Positions 47,080 to 55,436 are shown, numbered from the stretch's first letter. The stretch: 64,000 bases of DNA from Teredinibacter franksiae (GCF_014218805.1 NZ_JACJUV010000001.1:744001-808000), one strand, 5' to 3'. Program-made: numbers and translations. The notes: a model not told the origin generated them from the sequence alone.

Positions 47080-48276
47080 TTATTCTTTCAACGAAATTTC
47101 GTCAATATAGTAAGTGACATTAGAAGCGCCCAGATCTAACACCAGCCGTGTGGACGTACTATCGGCAGTAAACCCCCAGGTGATATTTTGCCAGTCTGTA
47201 CCAATGGTTGTGTCTGGCCCGTATTGAGCATCGGTGGCACCGTCTGTGTTTGTTGAAAAGCGAACAACACCATCGGCTACTGCACCTTTAATCCACATGC
47301 TTGCGGTGTATGCTTTGCCCACTTCAGTGGTTGCGGCATCGCTAACAAACTGTACTTCCCAAGCGTTTCCTCCAGGGGACGCTGCCTGCAGGGCTCGACT
47401 GCCGCTATGAACTTCGGTTGTAGTAACGGTTAATACCGTATCGCCGTTCCATTTACCCCAGTTAGTAAATTCACCTCCGTCACCCGTTTCCAGATCGCTG
47501 TTTAACAGCAGCTCAGGATTATTTTCTGGGCAGACACCAGCGAGCGCAGTACCACCTTCGACTAATGCGATATTGTCGATAGTGTAGGTCACGGAAGATG
47601 CGCCCAAGTCGAGTAGTAGACGGGTATTGGTGTCGTTAGCGGTAAAGCTCGAGGTGATCTGTTGCCAATCCCCAGTGGCAACGGTTTCATCCACGCCATA
47701 TTGCGGGCTCGCACCATTTAATGAGAATCGCACAATACCATCGGCCGCGTCGGCCTTAATCCACATCGAGGCCGTGTATTGGGTATCGGCAACCATGGTG
47801 ACTTCATCGCTAACAAACTGCAGCTCCCAAGCGTTTCCTCCGCTACTTGCTGCTTGCAGGGCGCGTCCGCTGCAGCTATCGGTAACGGCAGTTAAATTCG
47901 GCCCACCGTTCCACTTGCCCCAGCTGGTAAATTCGTCACCATCTCCCTCGTTAAGGTTACCATTAGAGAGAATGCTGGTTGGCTCTGCTGTTGGTTCAAC
48001 TGTTGGTTCAACTGTTGGTTCAACTGTTGGTTCAACTGTTGGTTCAACTGTTGGTTCAACTGTTGGTTCAACTGTTGGTTCAACTGTTGGTTCAGCTGTT
48101 GGTTCAGCTGTTGGTTCAGCTGTTGGTTCAGCTGTTGGTTCAGCTGTTGGTTCAGCCGTTGGTTCAGCCGTTGGTTCAGCTGTTGGCGGCAAGGTGGGGG
48201 AAGGTATGATGTCGTTTGAACTGCCGCCGCAAGCGGTAAGTATTGTAATCAAACTTACTAGGATTAGGTTTTTCAT
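47080..48276 (-). CDS. Lipoprotein with Glu-Pro-Thr linker and two CBM-like domains
   Basis: 398 residues. Lipoprotein signal ending LTAC (Cys16). A linker of about 17 four-residue units Ala/Val-Glu-Pro-Thr (about 32-100) follows. Then come two tandem homologous beta-sandwich domains (about 103-245 and 255-398), each with a (L/N)EGDGDEFTSWGKWNG-like start and an SxTYTIDN(I)ALVE-like end, resembling CBM4/9/22-type carbohydrate-binding modules. No catalytic domain, so probably a surface polysaccharide-binding protein. Domain class is by eye. Confidence 0.8.
   Translation of the reverse strand: MKNLILVSLITILTACGGSSNDIIPSPTLPPTAEPTAEPTAEPTAEPTAEPTAEPTAEPTAEPTVEPTVEPTVEPTVEPTVEPTVEPTVEPTVEPTAEPTSILSNGNLNEGDGDEFTSWGKWNGGPNLTAVTDSCSGRALQAASSGGNAWELQFVSDEVTMVADTQYTASMWIKADAADGIVRFSLNGASPQYGVDETVATGDWQQITSSFTANDTNTRLLLDLGASSVTYTIDNIALVEGGTALAGVCPENNPELLLNSDLETGDGGEFTNWGKWNGDTVLTVTTTEVHSGSRALQAASPGGNAWEVQFVSDAATTEVGKAYTASMWIKGAVADGVVRFSTNTDGATDAQYGPDTTIGTDWQNITWGFTADSTSTRLVLDLGASNVTYYIDEISLKE
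47981..48184 (-). repeat. 12-bp minisatellite encoding the (A/V)EPT linker
   Basis: Seventeen 12-bp units: one variant, then eight GGTTCAACTGTT units (Val-Glu-Pro-Thr) and eight GGTTCAGCTGTT/GGTTCAGCCGTT units (Ala-Glu-Pro-Thr). Variants are grouped in blocks, which indicates slippage expansion. Unit length is a multiple of three, so the frame is kept. Confidence 0.95.
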
Positions 48277-48479
48277 TCAAAAGTCTCTCATGCATGCAAG
48301 GTTGTTTTTTAATCATAATGGCATCATGAATACCCTAATTCAAGCATTAATTAAGACTAAGTAACCATATTTTACAATTTGCACTAATCATATTGCCTTA
48401 ATCACGCTGATTAGCTAAGTATCTCCATTTGACCGCTCGTGTCGGCTTGGCCAAAAGGTGTTCACTCTGACTCTGCAGC

Positions 48480-48542
48480 CAAATTACGAGCAAATTACGA
48501 GAGCAAATTACGAGGAAGAGCAAATTACGAGGACACCCACTC
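48480..48542 (+). repeat. Left flank of the RAYT element
   Basis: Four copies of CAAATTACGAG (48480, 48491, 48504, 48521), then GGACACCCACTC (48531-48542), the exact inverse of GAGTGGGTGTCC found at 49753-49764 on the other side of the transposase gene. The rest of 48277-48610 shows no gene. Confidence 0.8.
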
Positions 48543-48610
48543 GCCATTGACATCATACCGAACATCCCCTACGATTAATGACTGTATTTATACACAGTTA
48601 CGGTAAACCC

Positions 48611-49579
48611 ATGACGACGGCACGGAAGCATCAAGTCTCTATCAGTGACACGCCCTATTATCACGTTATGTCCCGCTGTGTTCGCCGCTCCTACCTCTGC
48701 GGTACAGATATTCATACCGGGCAATGCTACGAACACCGGCGCGAATGGATTGCAGAGCGTATTCGCTTACTCTCCACCATTTTTGCTATCGATATCTGCA
48801 GTTACGCCGTAATGAGTAACCATTACCATATCGTAATCAAAATTGATGCCCAGGCACCGCAAAGCTGGAGCTTCGACGAAGTCATTCAGCGCTGGCTATG
48901 CTTATACAAAGGCCCTTTTTTGGTACAAAAATATCAAAAAGGCGAAACCTTAGATACGGCAGAACAACGCGTACTCGAAGATACTGTAGAAGATTGGCGT
49001 ACACGCCTTGGCAGCTTAAGCGAGTTTATGCAGCAACTTAATCAAGTCATCGCACGACAGGCGAACCAAGAAGAACGCTGCACTGGCCGATTCTGGGAGG
49101 GGCGATTTAAATCTCAAGCCTTATTGACCGAGGAGGCACTGTTAACCGCTATGGCCTACGTGGATTTAAACCCCATACGCGCAAAAATGGCCGAGTCACC
49201 CGAAACTTCTGAACATACCAGCGTTCAAGAGCGAATAAACCCTCACTTTGAATTGAAGCAAGCTTTATCCCACAACCCTGATATCAACCCTCACCACTTC
49301 AGCCGCTTTATCGTTAAAGAATTAGCCGTTTTTGAGGGGAATATGCGGTCCGACATACAACACGGCGTATTATTCGATATCAAAGATTACCTCACGTTAG
49401 TGGATACGACTGGCCGTATTCAGCGTCAGGATAAGCGTGGTTATATCGCTAATGAATCTCTACCCATTCTACAACGGCTAGGTATCGGAGCTGACGAATG
49501 GGTGGATAACACGCAGAAATTTGAAGTGATCTTCTATAAAAAATTCCATTATAAGCGGCGAGATAAAAACGTCGCTTAG
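48611..49579 (+). CDS. REP-associated tyrosine transposase (RAYT, Y1/HUH family)
   Basis: Single-strand HUH transposase of the IS200/IS605-related RAYT group, which acts on REP palindromes. 322 residues from MTTARKHQVSISDTPYYHVMSRCVRRSYLCG, the typical family start; an ATG at 48578 is possible. HUH motif SNHYHIVI (about 73-80 of the shorter form) and catalytic Tyr in AYVDLNPIRA (about 184-193). Flanked by inverted GGACACCCACTC copies. 3' fragments of this gene occur at 51,668 and 51,990. Confidence 0.92.
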   Translation: MTTARKHQVSISDTPYYHVMSRCVRRSYLCGTDIHTGQCYEHRREWIAERIRLLSTIFAIDICSYAVMSNHYHIVIKIDAQAPQSWSFDEVIQRWLCLYKGPFLVQKYQKGETLDTAEQRVLEDTVEDWRTRLGSLSEFMQQLNQVIARQANQEERCTGRFWEGRFKSQALLTEEALLTAMAYVDLNPIRAKMAESPETSEHTSVQERINPHFELKQALSHNPDINPHHFSRFIVKELAVFEGNMRSDIQHGVLFDIKDYLTLVDTTGRIQRQDKRGYIANESLPILQRLGIGADEWVDNTQKFEVIFYKKFHYKRRDKNVA

Positions 49580-49773
49580 TCCTTTTAAAAAAATCACTGC
49601 AATTAAAACGGGTTTAAGCTAGCCATGCTCTGCCTATAGCTCAAACTGACCAGTTCGTGCTCGTACGCGCCACTCTTCCAGTATTTACAGTTATCACCCT
49701 AAAACTTTGATCTTTCGGATTTCCCCCATTGGGTTTTTCGCAAATTCTCTAAGAGTGGGTGTCCCTGATGATT
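49580..49773 (+). repeat. Diverged REP unit directly after the RAYT gene
   Basis: Begins right after the RAYT stop. Shares the order of the 51-52 kb units (TCCTTTTAAAAAAATCACTG, AATTAAA, GCTAGCC, GCTCGTACGCGCCACTCTT, GTGGGTGTCC) with many substitutions. Its stem GTTTAAGCT/AGCTCAAAC (49612-49620, 49638-49646) differs in sequence but not in pairing from the array units. It ends with a 16-nt duplication, GGTGTCCCTGATGATT. Confidence 0.85.
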
Positions 49774-49790
49774 AGGTGTCCCTGATGATT

Positions 49791-49937
49791 AACAACACCA
49801 TTACCGCACTAAAACGTTTTTCGATTCAGCAGCTTTCGCCTTTTCACTGCACCGGGTTTAACGCTATGAGTCAATTGTCACAAGCATTCCCGGAACAATT
49901 TCAATGGGTTGGTGCGGGTTCACGACTGAATTATTAG
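49791..49937 (+). pseudogene. Duplicated 3' end of the metallo-beta-lactamase-fold gene
   Basis: Forty-eight codons plus stop that match the end of the gene at 46,074-46,904, in the same direction. SPFHCTGFNAM is retained, with scattered substitutions. Similarity continues into the 3' flank to about 50,000. No start, so not expressed as a full enzyme. Together with the original it brackets the lipoprotein and RAYT genes as ~210-bp direct repeats. Confidence 0.93.
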
Positions 49938-50119
49938 AACGGCTGGTATGGGCTATAGGCACCTCTAATAATTACTTGTGGCCTGGAATATTTTATTGCA
50001 GTGTTGGCCAACTAGCGCTGTAATCAGGGCCTTTCTCTATGATTTTTATGCATTAACAGGTAAACCCTATAGGTGCATAAGCAGCTTGAAAACCCTCGTC
50101 TAGCTCCTATAAATCAAAG

Positions 50120-50320
50120 TAATTCACGAGCGATTCACGAGGAGAGCGATTCACGAGGACACCCACTCGACATTGCCAACCTTCCAGTATTTACAGCTTT
50201 TACCTTCGGATTTTGATCTTTCGTGTTTCGCCCAATGGATTTTCTACAAATTCTCTTAGAGTGGGTGTCCCTCCTGGCTCCCTTCCCTCCTGGCTCCCTA
50301 GCTCGCATCCCTCCTAGCTC
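50120..50320 (+). repeat. Partial REP block with inverted left end
   Basis: Three ATTCACGAG copies (50122, 50133, 50149), then GGACACCCAC (50157-50166), a shortened REP unit, and GTGGGTGTCC (50261-50270). After that come three CCCTCCTGGCTC-like units (50269, 50285, 50309). It copies the outer ends of the RAYT element with no transposase gene between them. The 50,001-50,119 stretch before it shows nothing I recognise. Confidence 0.75.
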
Positions 50321-50323
50321 GGC

Positions 50324-50614
50324 TTACCCATGCAACGCACGAACGGCTAGCTCCGGGTCGGCATCCAAGATTCTAAGCAAGGCTTTGGCGGGGCCGGTGG
50401 GGTGTCGGCGGCCTTGTTCCCAGTTTTCCAACGTCCGCTTGCTAACGCCGATTAACAGCGCAAAGCGATTCTGGCTTAAGCCCACTTTTTCCCGGATCAG
50501 TTTAACTTCGGGTTCTGGGAACTCGGTCACTCTGGCAGCGGCGTTTTTCCCTTGGACGATCTCGTCCATTTCTTGCACACCGGCCAGCAACTCATCGAAC
50601 ATGTCATTTTTCAT
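50324..50614 (-). CDS. NadS-type HTH antitoxin
   Basis: 96 residues. XRE-type HTH (about 38-92): VKLIREKVGLSQNRFALLIGVSKRTLENWEQGRRHPTGPAKALLRI, the pattern of NadS antitoxins. Encoded after the toxin and overlapping it by 11 nt. Expected to bind the toxin and repress the operon at the palindrome upstream. Confidence 0.88.
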   Translation of the reverse strand: MKNDMFDELLAGVQEMDEIVQGKNAAARVTEFPEPEVKLIREKVGLSQNRFALLIGVSKRTLENWEQGRRHPTGPAKALLRILDADPELAVRALHG

Positions 50615-50927
50615 CTGACCACCTCTCTACTATCGTTTTTAGGGCTTTCTTTTGATCTGATGTTAGGTCTTCTTGCTCACTTTTTGGATAAACATAAAGC
50701 ATGTATATCTGCTCATCTTCCGTCATCCAGTAGTAAATAGCCCTAACGCCACCACTTTTCCCCTTGCCTTCAAGCTTCCAGCGCACCTTTCTAAGACCGC
50801 CAGTACCTTGGATAATTGCCCCCATATCAGGGCGGCTCACCAAGGCCTCTTGAAACTCTTTGTATTCGTCATCACCCATCAACTCTTTGATTCGACGGGT
50901 AAATACGCTTGTTTCTATAATTATCAT
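50604..50927 (-). CDS. RelE/HigB-like toxin
   Basis: 107 residues of the RelE-type toxin family encoded with NadS antitoxins. VSRPDMGAIIQGTGGLRKVRWKLEGKGKSGGVRAIYYW (about 31-68) and the C-terminal MLYVYPKSEQEDLTSDQKKALKTIVE are conserved. Known members cleave mRNA on the ribosome or inhibit translation. Toxin-first order is as in higBA. ATG at 50927 with only a weak ribosome-binding site. Confidence 0.88.
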   Translation of the reverse strand: MIIIETSVFTRRIKELMGDDEYKEFQEALVSRPDMGAIIQGTGGLRKVRWKLEGKGKSGGVRAIYYWMTEDEQIYMLYVYPKSEQEDLTSDQKKALKTIVERWSDEK

Positions 50928-50935
50928 AGCTCAAC

Positions 50936-50954
50936 TATACGCCAATGGCGTATA
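50936..50954 (-). promoter_or_regulatory. Operator palindrome of the toxin-antitoxin operon
   Basis: TATACGCC and GGCGTATA separated by AAT, 8 nt before the toxin ATG. Typical of autorepressed type II modules. Confidence 0.75.
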
Positions 50955-50966
50955 TATTCCAATATT

Positions 50967-51093
50967 TTAATCATTATGATCCTCCACTAATACTGCAGCC
51001 AAGGCGTCTTTGGCTTCTAGTTTTGCTGGATGTGTCGCCGCGTGGATTTCCTGCAACTTGCGGATACTCACATGCGTGTATATGTGTAGTGGT
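50967..51093 (-). pseudogene. C-terminal remnant of a tyrosine recombinase/integrase
   Basis: Minus-strand frame ends with the ~40 residues IYTHVSIRKLQEIHAATHPAK... closing in a stop at 50967. This is the end of phage/integron-type tyrosine recombinases, with Tyr of IYTHVS (51078-51080) as the catalytic residue. Everything before it is missing: an in-frame stop precedes at 51094, next to TAATGACACCGGACAC, which may be another element's end. Confidence 0.8.
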
Positions 51094-51121
51094 CTAATGA
51101 CACCGGACACATTGATAAGAG

Positions 51122-51190
51122 AACAATCCTTCGTATTTTACTCAATGGATTTTTCGCAAATCATCTAAGAGTGGGTGTCCCTTCTAACTC
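51122..51190 (+). repeat. Short REP end unit
   Basis: ATCCTTCGTATTTTACTCAA... to GTGGGTGTCCCTTCTAACTC. Repeated almost exactly at 51,395-51,459. It is the right end of a REP unit closer to the RAYT-adjacent copy (TTCGCAAAT, AAGAGTGGG) than to the array units. Confidence 0.8.
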
Positions 51191-51212
51191 TTCTTAAACT
51201 GCTTTGTAAACT

Positions 51213-51394
51213 CACTGCAATTAAAGCGAGCTCACGCTAGCCAGGCTCTGCCGATGGTTTAATCAGCGTGATTCGTGCTCGTACGCGCCACTCTTACAGT
51301 ATTTACAGTTATTACCTTAGGATTTTGATCTTACGTGTTTCGCCCAATGGATTTTTTACAAATCCTCTACTGGTGGGTGTCCCTTAAACTGCTT
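51213..51394 (+). repeat. REP array unit 1 (182 bp)
   Basis: Begins CACTGCAATTAAAGCGAG and ends GTGGGTGTCCCTTAAACTGCTT-like. Internal stem CGAGC-TCACGCT with AGCGTGA-(5-nt bulge)-GCTCG (51227-51238, 51265-51281). Nearly identical to units 2 and 3. Confidence 0.93.
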
Positions 51395-51475
51395 ATCCTT
51401 CGTATTTTACTCAATGGATTTTTCGCAAATCATCTAAGAGTGGGTGTCCCTTCTAACTCGTCCTTTTAAAAAAAT

Positions 51476-51657
51476 CACTGCAATTAAAGCGAGCTCACGC
51501 TAGCCAGGCTCTGCCGATGGTTTAATCAGCGTGATTCGTGCTCGTACGCGCCACTCTTACAGTATTTACAGTTATTACCTTAGGATTTTGATCTTACGTG
51601 TTTCGCCCAATGGATTTTTTACAAATCCTCTACTGGTGGGTGTCCCTTAAACTGCTT
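51476..51657 (+). repeat. REP array unit 2 (182 bp)
   Basis: Same start, end and length as unit 1. Preceded by TCCTTTTAAAAAAAT, the bases that follow the RAYT stop codon. Confidence 0.93.
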
Positions 51658-51667
51658 TTCCAAAAAA

Positions 51668-51790
51668 TCTCTTCCCATTCTGCAACGGCTAGGCATTGAC
51701 GCTGACGACTGGGTGGGTAACACGCAGAAATTTGAAGCGATCTTCTATAAAAAATTCCATTATAGGCGGCGAGATAAAAACGTCGCTTAG
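51668..51790 (+). pseudogene. RAYT 3' fragment A (last 40 codons)
   Basis: SLPILQRLGIDADDWVGNTQ... to the stop, an in-frame copy of the RAYT C-terminus with a few substitutions, immediately joined to array unit 3 through the same post-stop sequence as in the intact gene. Confidence 0.93.
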
Positions 51791-51805
51791 TCCTTTTAAA
51801 AAAAT

Positions 51806-51987
51806 CACTGCAATTAAAGCGAGCTCACGCTAGCCAGGCTCTGCCGATGGTTTAATCAGCGTGATTCGTGCTCGTACGCGCCACTCTTACAGTATTTACA
51901 GTTATTACCTTAGGATTTTGATCTTACGTGTTTCGCCCAATGGATTTTTTACAAATCCTCTACTGGTGGGTGTCCCTTAAACTGCTT
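51806..51987 (+). repeat. REP array unit 3 (182 bp)
   Basis: Same as units 1 and 2. Follows RAYT fragment A. Confidence 0.93.
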
Positions 51988-51989
51988 TT

Positions 51990-52040
51990 ATCTTCTATAA
52001 AAAATTCCATTATAGGCGGCGAGATAAAAACGTCGCTTAG
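51990..52040 (+). pseudogene. RAYT 3' fragment B (last 16 codons)
   Basis: IFYKKFHYRRRDKNVA and stop, sharing the Arg codon change of fragment A (Lys in the intact gene). A shorter version of the same 3' end, followed by unit 4. Confidence 0.92.
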
Positions 52041-52055
52041 TCCTTTTAAAAAAAT

Positions 52056-52228
52056 CACTGCAATTAAAGCGAGCTCACGCTAGCCAGGCTCTGCCGATGG
52101 TTTAATCAGCGTGATTCGTGCTCGTACGCGCCACTCTTACAGTATTTACCTTAGGATTTTGATCTTACGTGTTTCGCCCAATGGATTTTTTACAAATCCT
52201 CTACTGGTGGGTGTCCCTTAAACTGCTT
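52056..52228 (+). repeat. REP array unit 4 (173 bp)
   Basis: As units 1-3 but lacking 9 bp (ACAGTTATT) in the middle. Follows RAYT fragment B. Confidence 0.93.
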
Positions 52229-52236
52229 TGTAAACT

Positions 52237-52408
52237 CACTGCAATTAAAGCGAGCTCACGCTAGCCAGGCTCTGCCGATGGTTTAATCAGCGTGATTCGT
52301 GCTCGTACGCGCCACTCTTACAGTATTTACCTTAGGATTTTGATCTTACGTGTTTCGCCCAATGGATTTTTTACAAATCCTCTACTGGTGGGTGTCCCTT
52401 AAACTGTT
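52237..52408 (+). repeat. REP array unit 5 (172 bp)
   Basis: Shares the 9-bp deletion of unit 4, so the two are directly related. Last base block is ACTGTT rather than ACTGCTT. The array ends here. Confidence 0.92.
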
Positions 52409-52485
52409 TATTTGGATGTCCTTTTATTTTCAGATCCAAGTATGGTTCTCAATATAGACGCTACTACGATGATGATTCTTACAAC

Positions 52486-52845
52486 TTAAGGCAATAAATG
52501 GCTATTACCCCACAAATTTCTCATATGGTAAACAGCCACCCCGAAAAAATATGAATTGACGCTAAACCCAAATATTGCCATAAGCACATATTTCCGAGAA
52601 TGAATTTTGTTTATTCTAACCAATGAAAATACACCGACAACAACTCCCGAGACAATTACTATTTGCAATAGCGTCCCCCAAACGTAAAAAAAGGTTGGAT
52701 TATTCAAAGGAATAAAATATGTCAATATGAACCTATGAAACAAAAAAAATATTGAAATAAAAAATGTTATTTTTGCAGAAATTCTACCCTTGCACTCTTG
52801 ATTATTACTGCTGACATTGGTTTCTATCATACCGGCTACCACCAT
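52486..52845 (-). CDS. Small membrane protein, candidate immunity protein
   Basis: 119 residues with three hydrophobic segments (about 25-45, 52-75, 90-108), AT-rich, family not recognised. It directly follows (53 bp) the variable C-terminal end of the YD/RHS gene on the same strand, the usual place of an immunity gene. TATAAT at 52850-52855 on the minus strand lies just before the ATG, suggesting its own promoter. Immunity role is inference from position only. Confidence 0.5.
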   Translation of the reverse strand: MVVAGMIETNVSSNNQECKGRISAKITFFISIFFLFHRFILTYFIPLNNPTFFYVWGTLLQIVIVSGVVVGVFSLVRINKIHSRKYVLMAIFGFSVNSYFFGVAVYHMRNLWGNSHLLP

Positions 52846-52898
52846 CAATATTATAACGCTTGAAAATCACCAAACATAGAATCTAGATATGCAAAAAC

Positions 52899-55436
52899 TT
52901 ATAGTTTACTAGGATCGCCAGGTAATTCGGCTTCTCTTACCTTATTATCCTTTTTTATCGCCTTTCGAGCATCTGAAGTTAACGTTTTGCTGGCTTTCTT
53001 ATTTCGAGCCTTTGAATCTTTAAAATCTTGGACCAGATCTTGTACATCTTCTATTGTGTCCACGACAGCAACTGCCAAAGGCCCTGCCTCTGCCGCTAGA
53101 TCTTTTGCGCTAGATTCATATACGTCTTGCATATCCTCCTTTCCCAATGCCTTGGCTCCCTCATCATTAAACCCTCTCGAAATCCCTGCACCTAATGAAG
53201 GATCCGGCTCCCAATTTGACGTCGACTGCATTAAGGCTGCACTTGCCCCCTTGGAAAATGTTGATACTGCCTTATTCATGGCCTTCACCTGTGCTTTAGT
53301 CAGCGGCTTTGCATTAAGACCAATCCCTTCCTTGCCACCTGGATCAACCATATTCACCGGATCATTCCCCACATAAGCATAAAGATTCATCTGATCTTCA
53401 TACCCAACCGGATCCGTTTGCAAAAACCGTCCAATCTCAGCCCGATACGCTCTGGCCCGATAGTGATACAACCCCACCTCTGCCAGCCATACCTGGCCGG
53501 TATAACCAAAACGGCCTTCGTTTAAATCTCCCGAAACACCATAGGCATCATAGGTATTAATGTATTCCACGCTGCCATCCTGCCGGGACGATGCTATCAC
53601 CGAGCCCTGATGGTTTGTATGGAGGTAAAGCGTATCGCCATTCGATTCATAACTGACCAACGGCGTACCCACAGTATTCCCGTGTACATAATTGGCATAG
53701 GTACCATTCGTACGGTACTCGGAAATAATCACATCGCCGTCGTACACAAAATTAGTAATACTGCCAAAAACTTTATACTGTGCCAAACGGCCGCTAGGGT
53801 CGTATATAAGATCGGCAACTGCCCCACTGGCATGAACAACCCTTACCAGCCTGTTTTCTTTGTCGTAGGCGTAGGTGGCCTCCTCATCCTGCGTAAGGTT
53901 GCCGTTCTCATCCCAGGTGTAGTTAACGCCATTTACCGAGGTATATTGGTTAAGGCCGTTAACGCTATAAGCCCCCATATTGCCAAGGCCATCCAGATGG
54001 TGGTACTGGCTGTTGCTTAATGCTTTGCTGTTAATTTGCGACGCCGCGTTATACTCAAAGCCTAAAATCAGGTCGTCACCATTGCTGGAAAAATCGTACC
54101 CAATATTGTCAACGCGTGAGGCGTGGTCATAGCCAAGCGTTGTAGTGGTTGCAGCGTTCCCGGTAGTTTTCCATTCCAACAAGCCCGCCGGGGTATAGCC
54201 GAAACCGACAACGGCTTGCGCACCTTTGGTAATAGTGGTGAGCTGGTCTAAGTGATTGTACCCACGGGCAATGGCTGTTCTGTCATGGTAGCTTGTATCT
54301 ACTTTATTCCCGTTTTTATCGTAGGTGTGCGATGTTGTATATACTCCGCCTACGTTGCTTTCTTCTGCAATAATTTCGCCAAAGCCACTGTATTGATTTT
54401 CTACACCAATACCGTCGTGGTTGGTGGCGCCGTAACTGCCATACATGGCATAGAGCTGTAGGCCCCGCGTATCGTAACTGTAGAAAACATCTTCCGCGAA
54501 CGGGTGGTTAGCGGGTTTTACGGGAACGTCCTTTTTTTCCATACGATTCAATGCATCGTACTGGTAGTTAAAAACACTGCCATCCCGCTTACGAAAACGC
54601 TTACGGTTGCCGTTTAAGTCGTACTCATATTCTTCATAATCATCTGTGTTATGCGCAAGCCCTGCATCCGGGTCTGGGAAATACCAACGATACAATCTGC
54701 CAAATTCATCGTATTCCATTTTGGCGGTATTTTGATTGGCATCAGTAACGGTTTCTTTGTGGTATCCGTTATAGGTGTTTTTGACATACAACTGTTCCAG
54801 GCTTGTACCTACAGCACGGTGTTCTTCCAGTATGTTATCCACATCGTCGTAAACATATTGCGTGATACGGTCTTGACCGTGCTCACCTTCCGCTCCCAAT
54901 ACACAGGCTCCACCACTGTATACGCTATTATCGTTTTCCGCAGGCTGCAGCGAGGGCGACAGCATTTGCTGATTCATCCGAACCGCTTTACACACAACTC
55001 GACTTTTTTCATCGTAACTGTACTGGGCAAGGTTTAAGTAGTTGCCTGAATTATCGATAGCGCCTTCAGTGCGCTTTCTACCGTATTGGTCATATGTGTA
55101 CTGGGTGCGGCCAGTCGACGTAAATGGCCACTGACTAGGGTCTTGCGCTTCGCCTGCCCACCCCGTTAAATAGCCTTCCTCGATTAAAAACAATAAGGTG
55201 GTGCGCGTATCCTGGCCACTTGGGTCGGCATAGAAGTACCGTTTCGCAGGCCGGTCTTGTTCGTCACTACTGGGGCTAGGGCTAAATTCCCCCACTAACA
55301 ACCCAGAAGGTGCATAGCGTTTTACGTACTTGAAACTGGCATTTTCTTGTGCAGCGTACAGTGCATTAAACGGCAAAAAGAGTATAAGACCAACCAACGC
55401 ACGGAGATTTAAAGAATGGATAGCTTTATTTAACAT
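52899..55436 (-). CDS. YD/RHS-repeat protein with RHS core and variable C-terminus
   Basis: 845 residues with a Sec signal peptide ([18 protein letters not shown], cleavage near 28). About a dozen YD repeats ([34 protein letters not shown]) lead to the RHS-associated core near 640-701, [47 protein letters not shown]. The last 144 residues after DPGG are Lys/Ala/Asp-rich and unlike the rest; this is where such proteins carry a releasable toxin. The domain is not one I recognise. 18 bp after the companion gene. Confidence 0.85.
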   Translation of the reverse strand: MLNKAIHSLNLRALVGLILFLPFNALYAAQENASFKYVKRYAPSGLLVGEFSPSPSSDEQDRPAKRYFYADPSGQDTRTTLLFLIEEGYLTGWAGEAQDPSQWPFTSTGRTQYTYDQYGRKRTEGAIDNSGNYLNLAQYSYDEKSRVVCKAVRMNQQMLSPSLQPAENDNSVYSGGACVLGAEGEHGQDRITQYVYDDVDNILEEHRAVGTSLEQLYVKNTYNGYHKETVTDANQNTAKMEYDEFGRLYRWYFPDPDAGLAHNTDDYEEYEYDLNGNRKRFRKRDGSVFNYQYDALNRMEKKDVPVKPANHPFAEDVFYSYDTRGLQLYAMYGSYGATNHDGIGVENQYSGFGEIIAEESNVGGVYTTSHTYDKNGNKVDTSYHDRTAIARGYNHLDQLTTITKGAQAVVGFGYTPAGLLEWKTTGNAATTTTLGYDHASRVDNIGYDFSSNGDDLILGFEYNAASQINSKALSNSQYHHLDGLGNMGAYSVNGLNQYTSVNGVNYTWDENGNLTQDEEATYAYDKENRLVRVVHASGAVADLIYDPSGRLAQYKVFGSITNFVYDGDVIISEYRTNGTYANYVHGNTVGTPLVSYESNGDTLYLHTNHQGSVIASSRQDGSVEYINTYDAYGVSGDLNEGRFGYTGQVWLAEVGLYHYRARAYRAEIGRFLQTDPVGYEDQMNLYAYVGNDPVNMVDPGGKEGIGLNAKPLTKAQVKAMNKAVSTFSKGASAALMQSTSNWEPDPSLGAGISRGFNDEGAKALGKEDMQDVYESSAKDLAAEAGPLAVAVVDTIEDVQDLVQDFKDSKARNKKASKTLTSDARKAIKKDNKVREAELPGDPSKL

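Noticed and set aside
47979..48209. Plus-strand frame of repeated Leu-Leu-Val-Gln
   Set aside because: Antisense reading of the 12-bp linker repeat; no start signal and no family.
51213..52408. Regularly spaced repeats resembling a CRISPR array
   Set aside because: Units are ~180 bp, adjacent rather than separated by unique 30-40-bp spacers, and there are no cas genes; they derive from the RAYT gene end.
50960..52408. Integron cassette array with attC sites (integrase tail plus TA gene plus repeats)
   Set aside because: No GTTRRRY/RYYYAAC end pairs, and the repeats are not cassette-flanking but in series; only the last ~40 residues of the recombinase exist.
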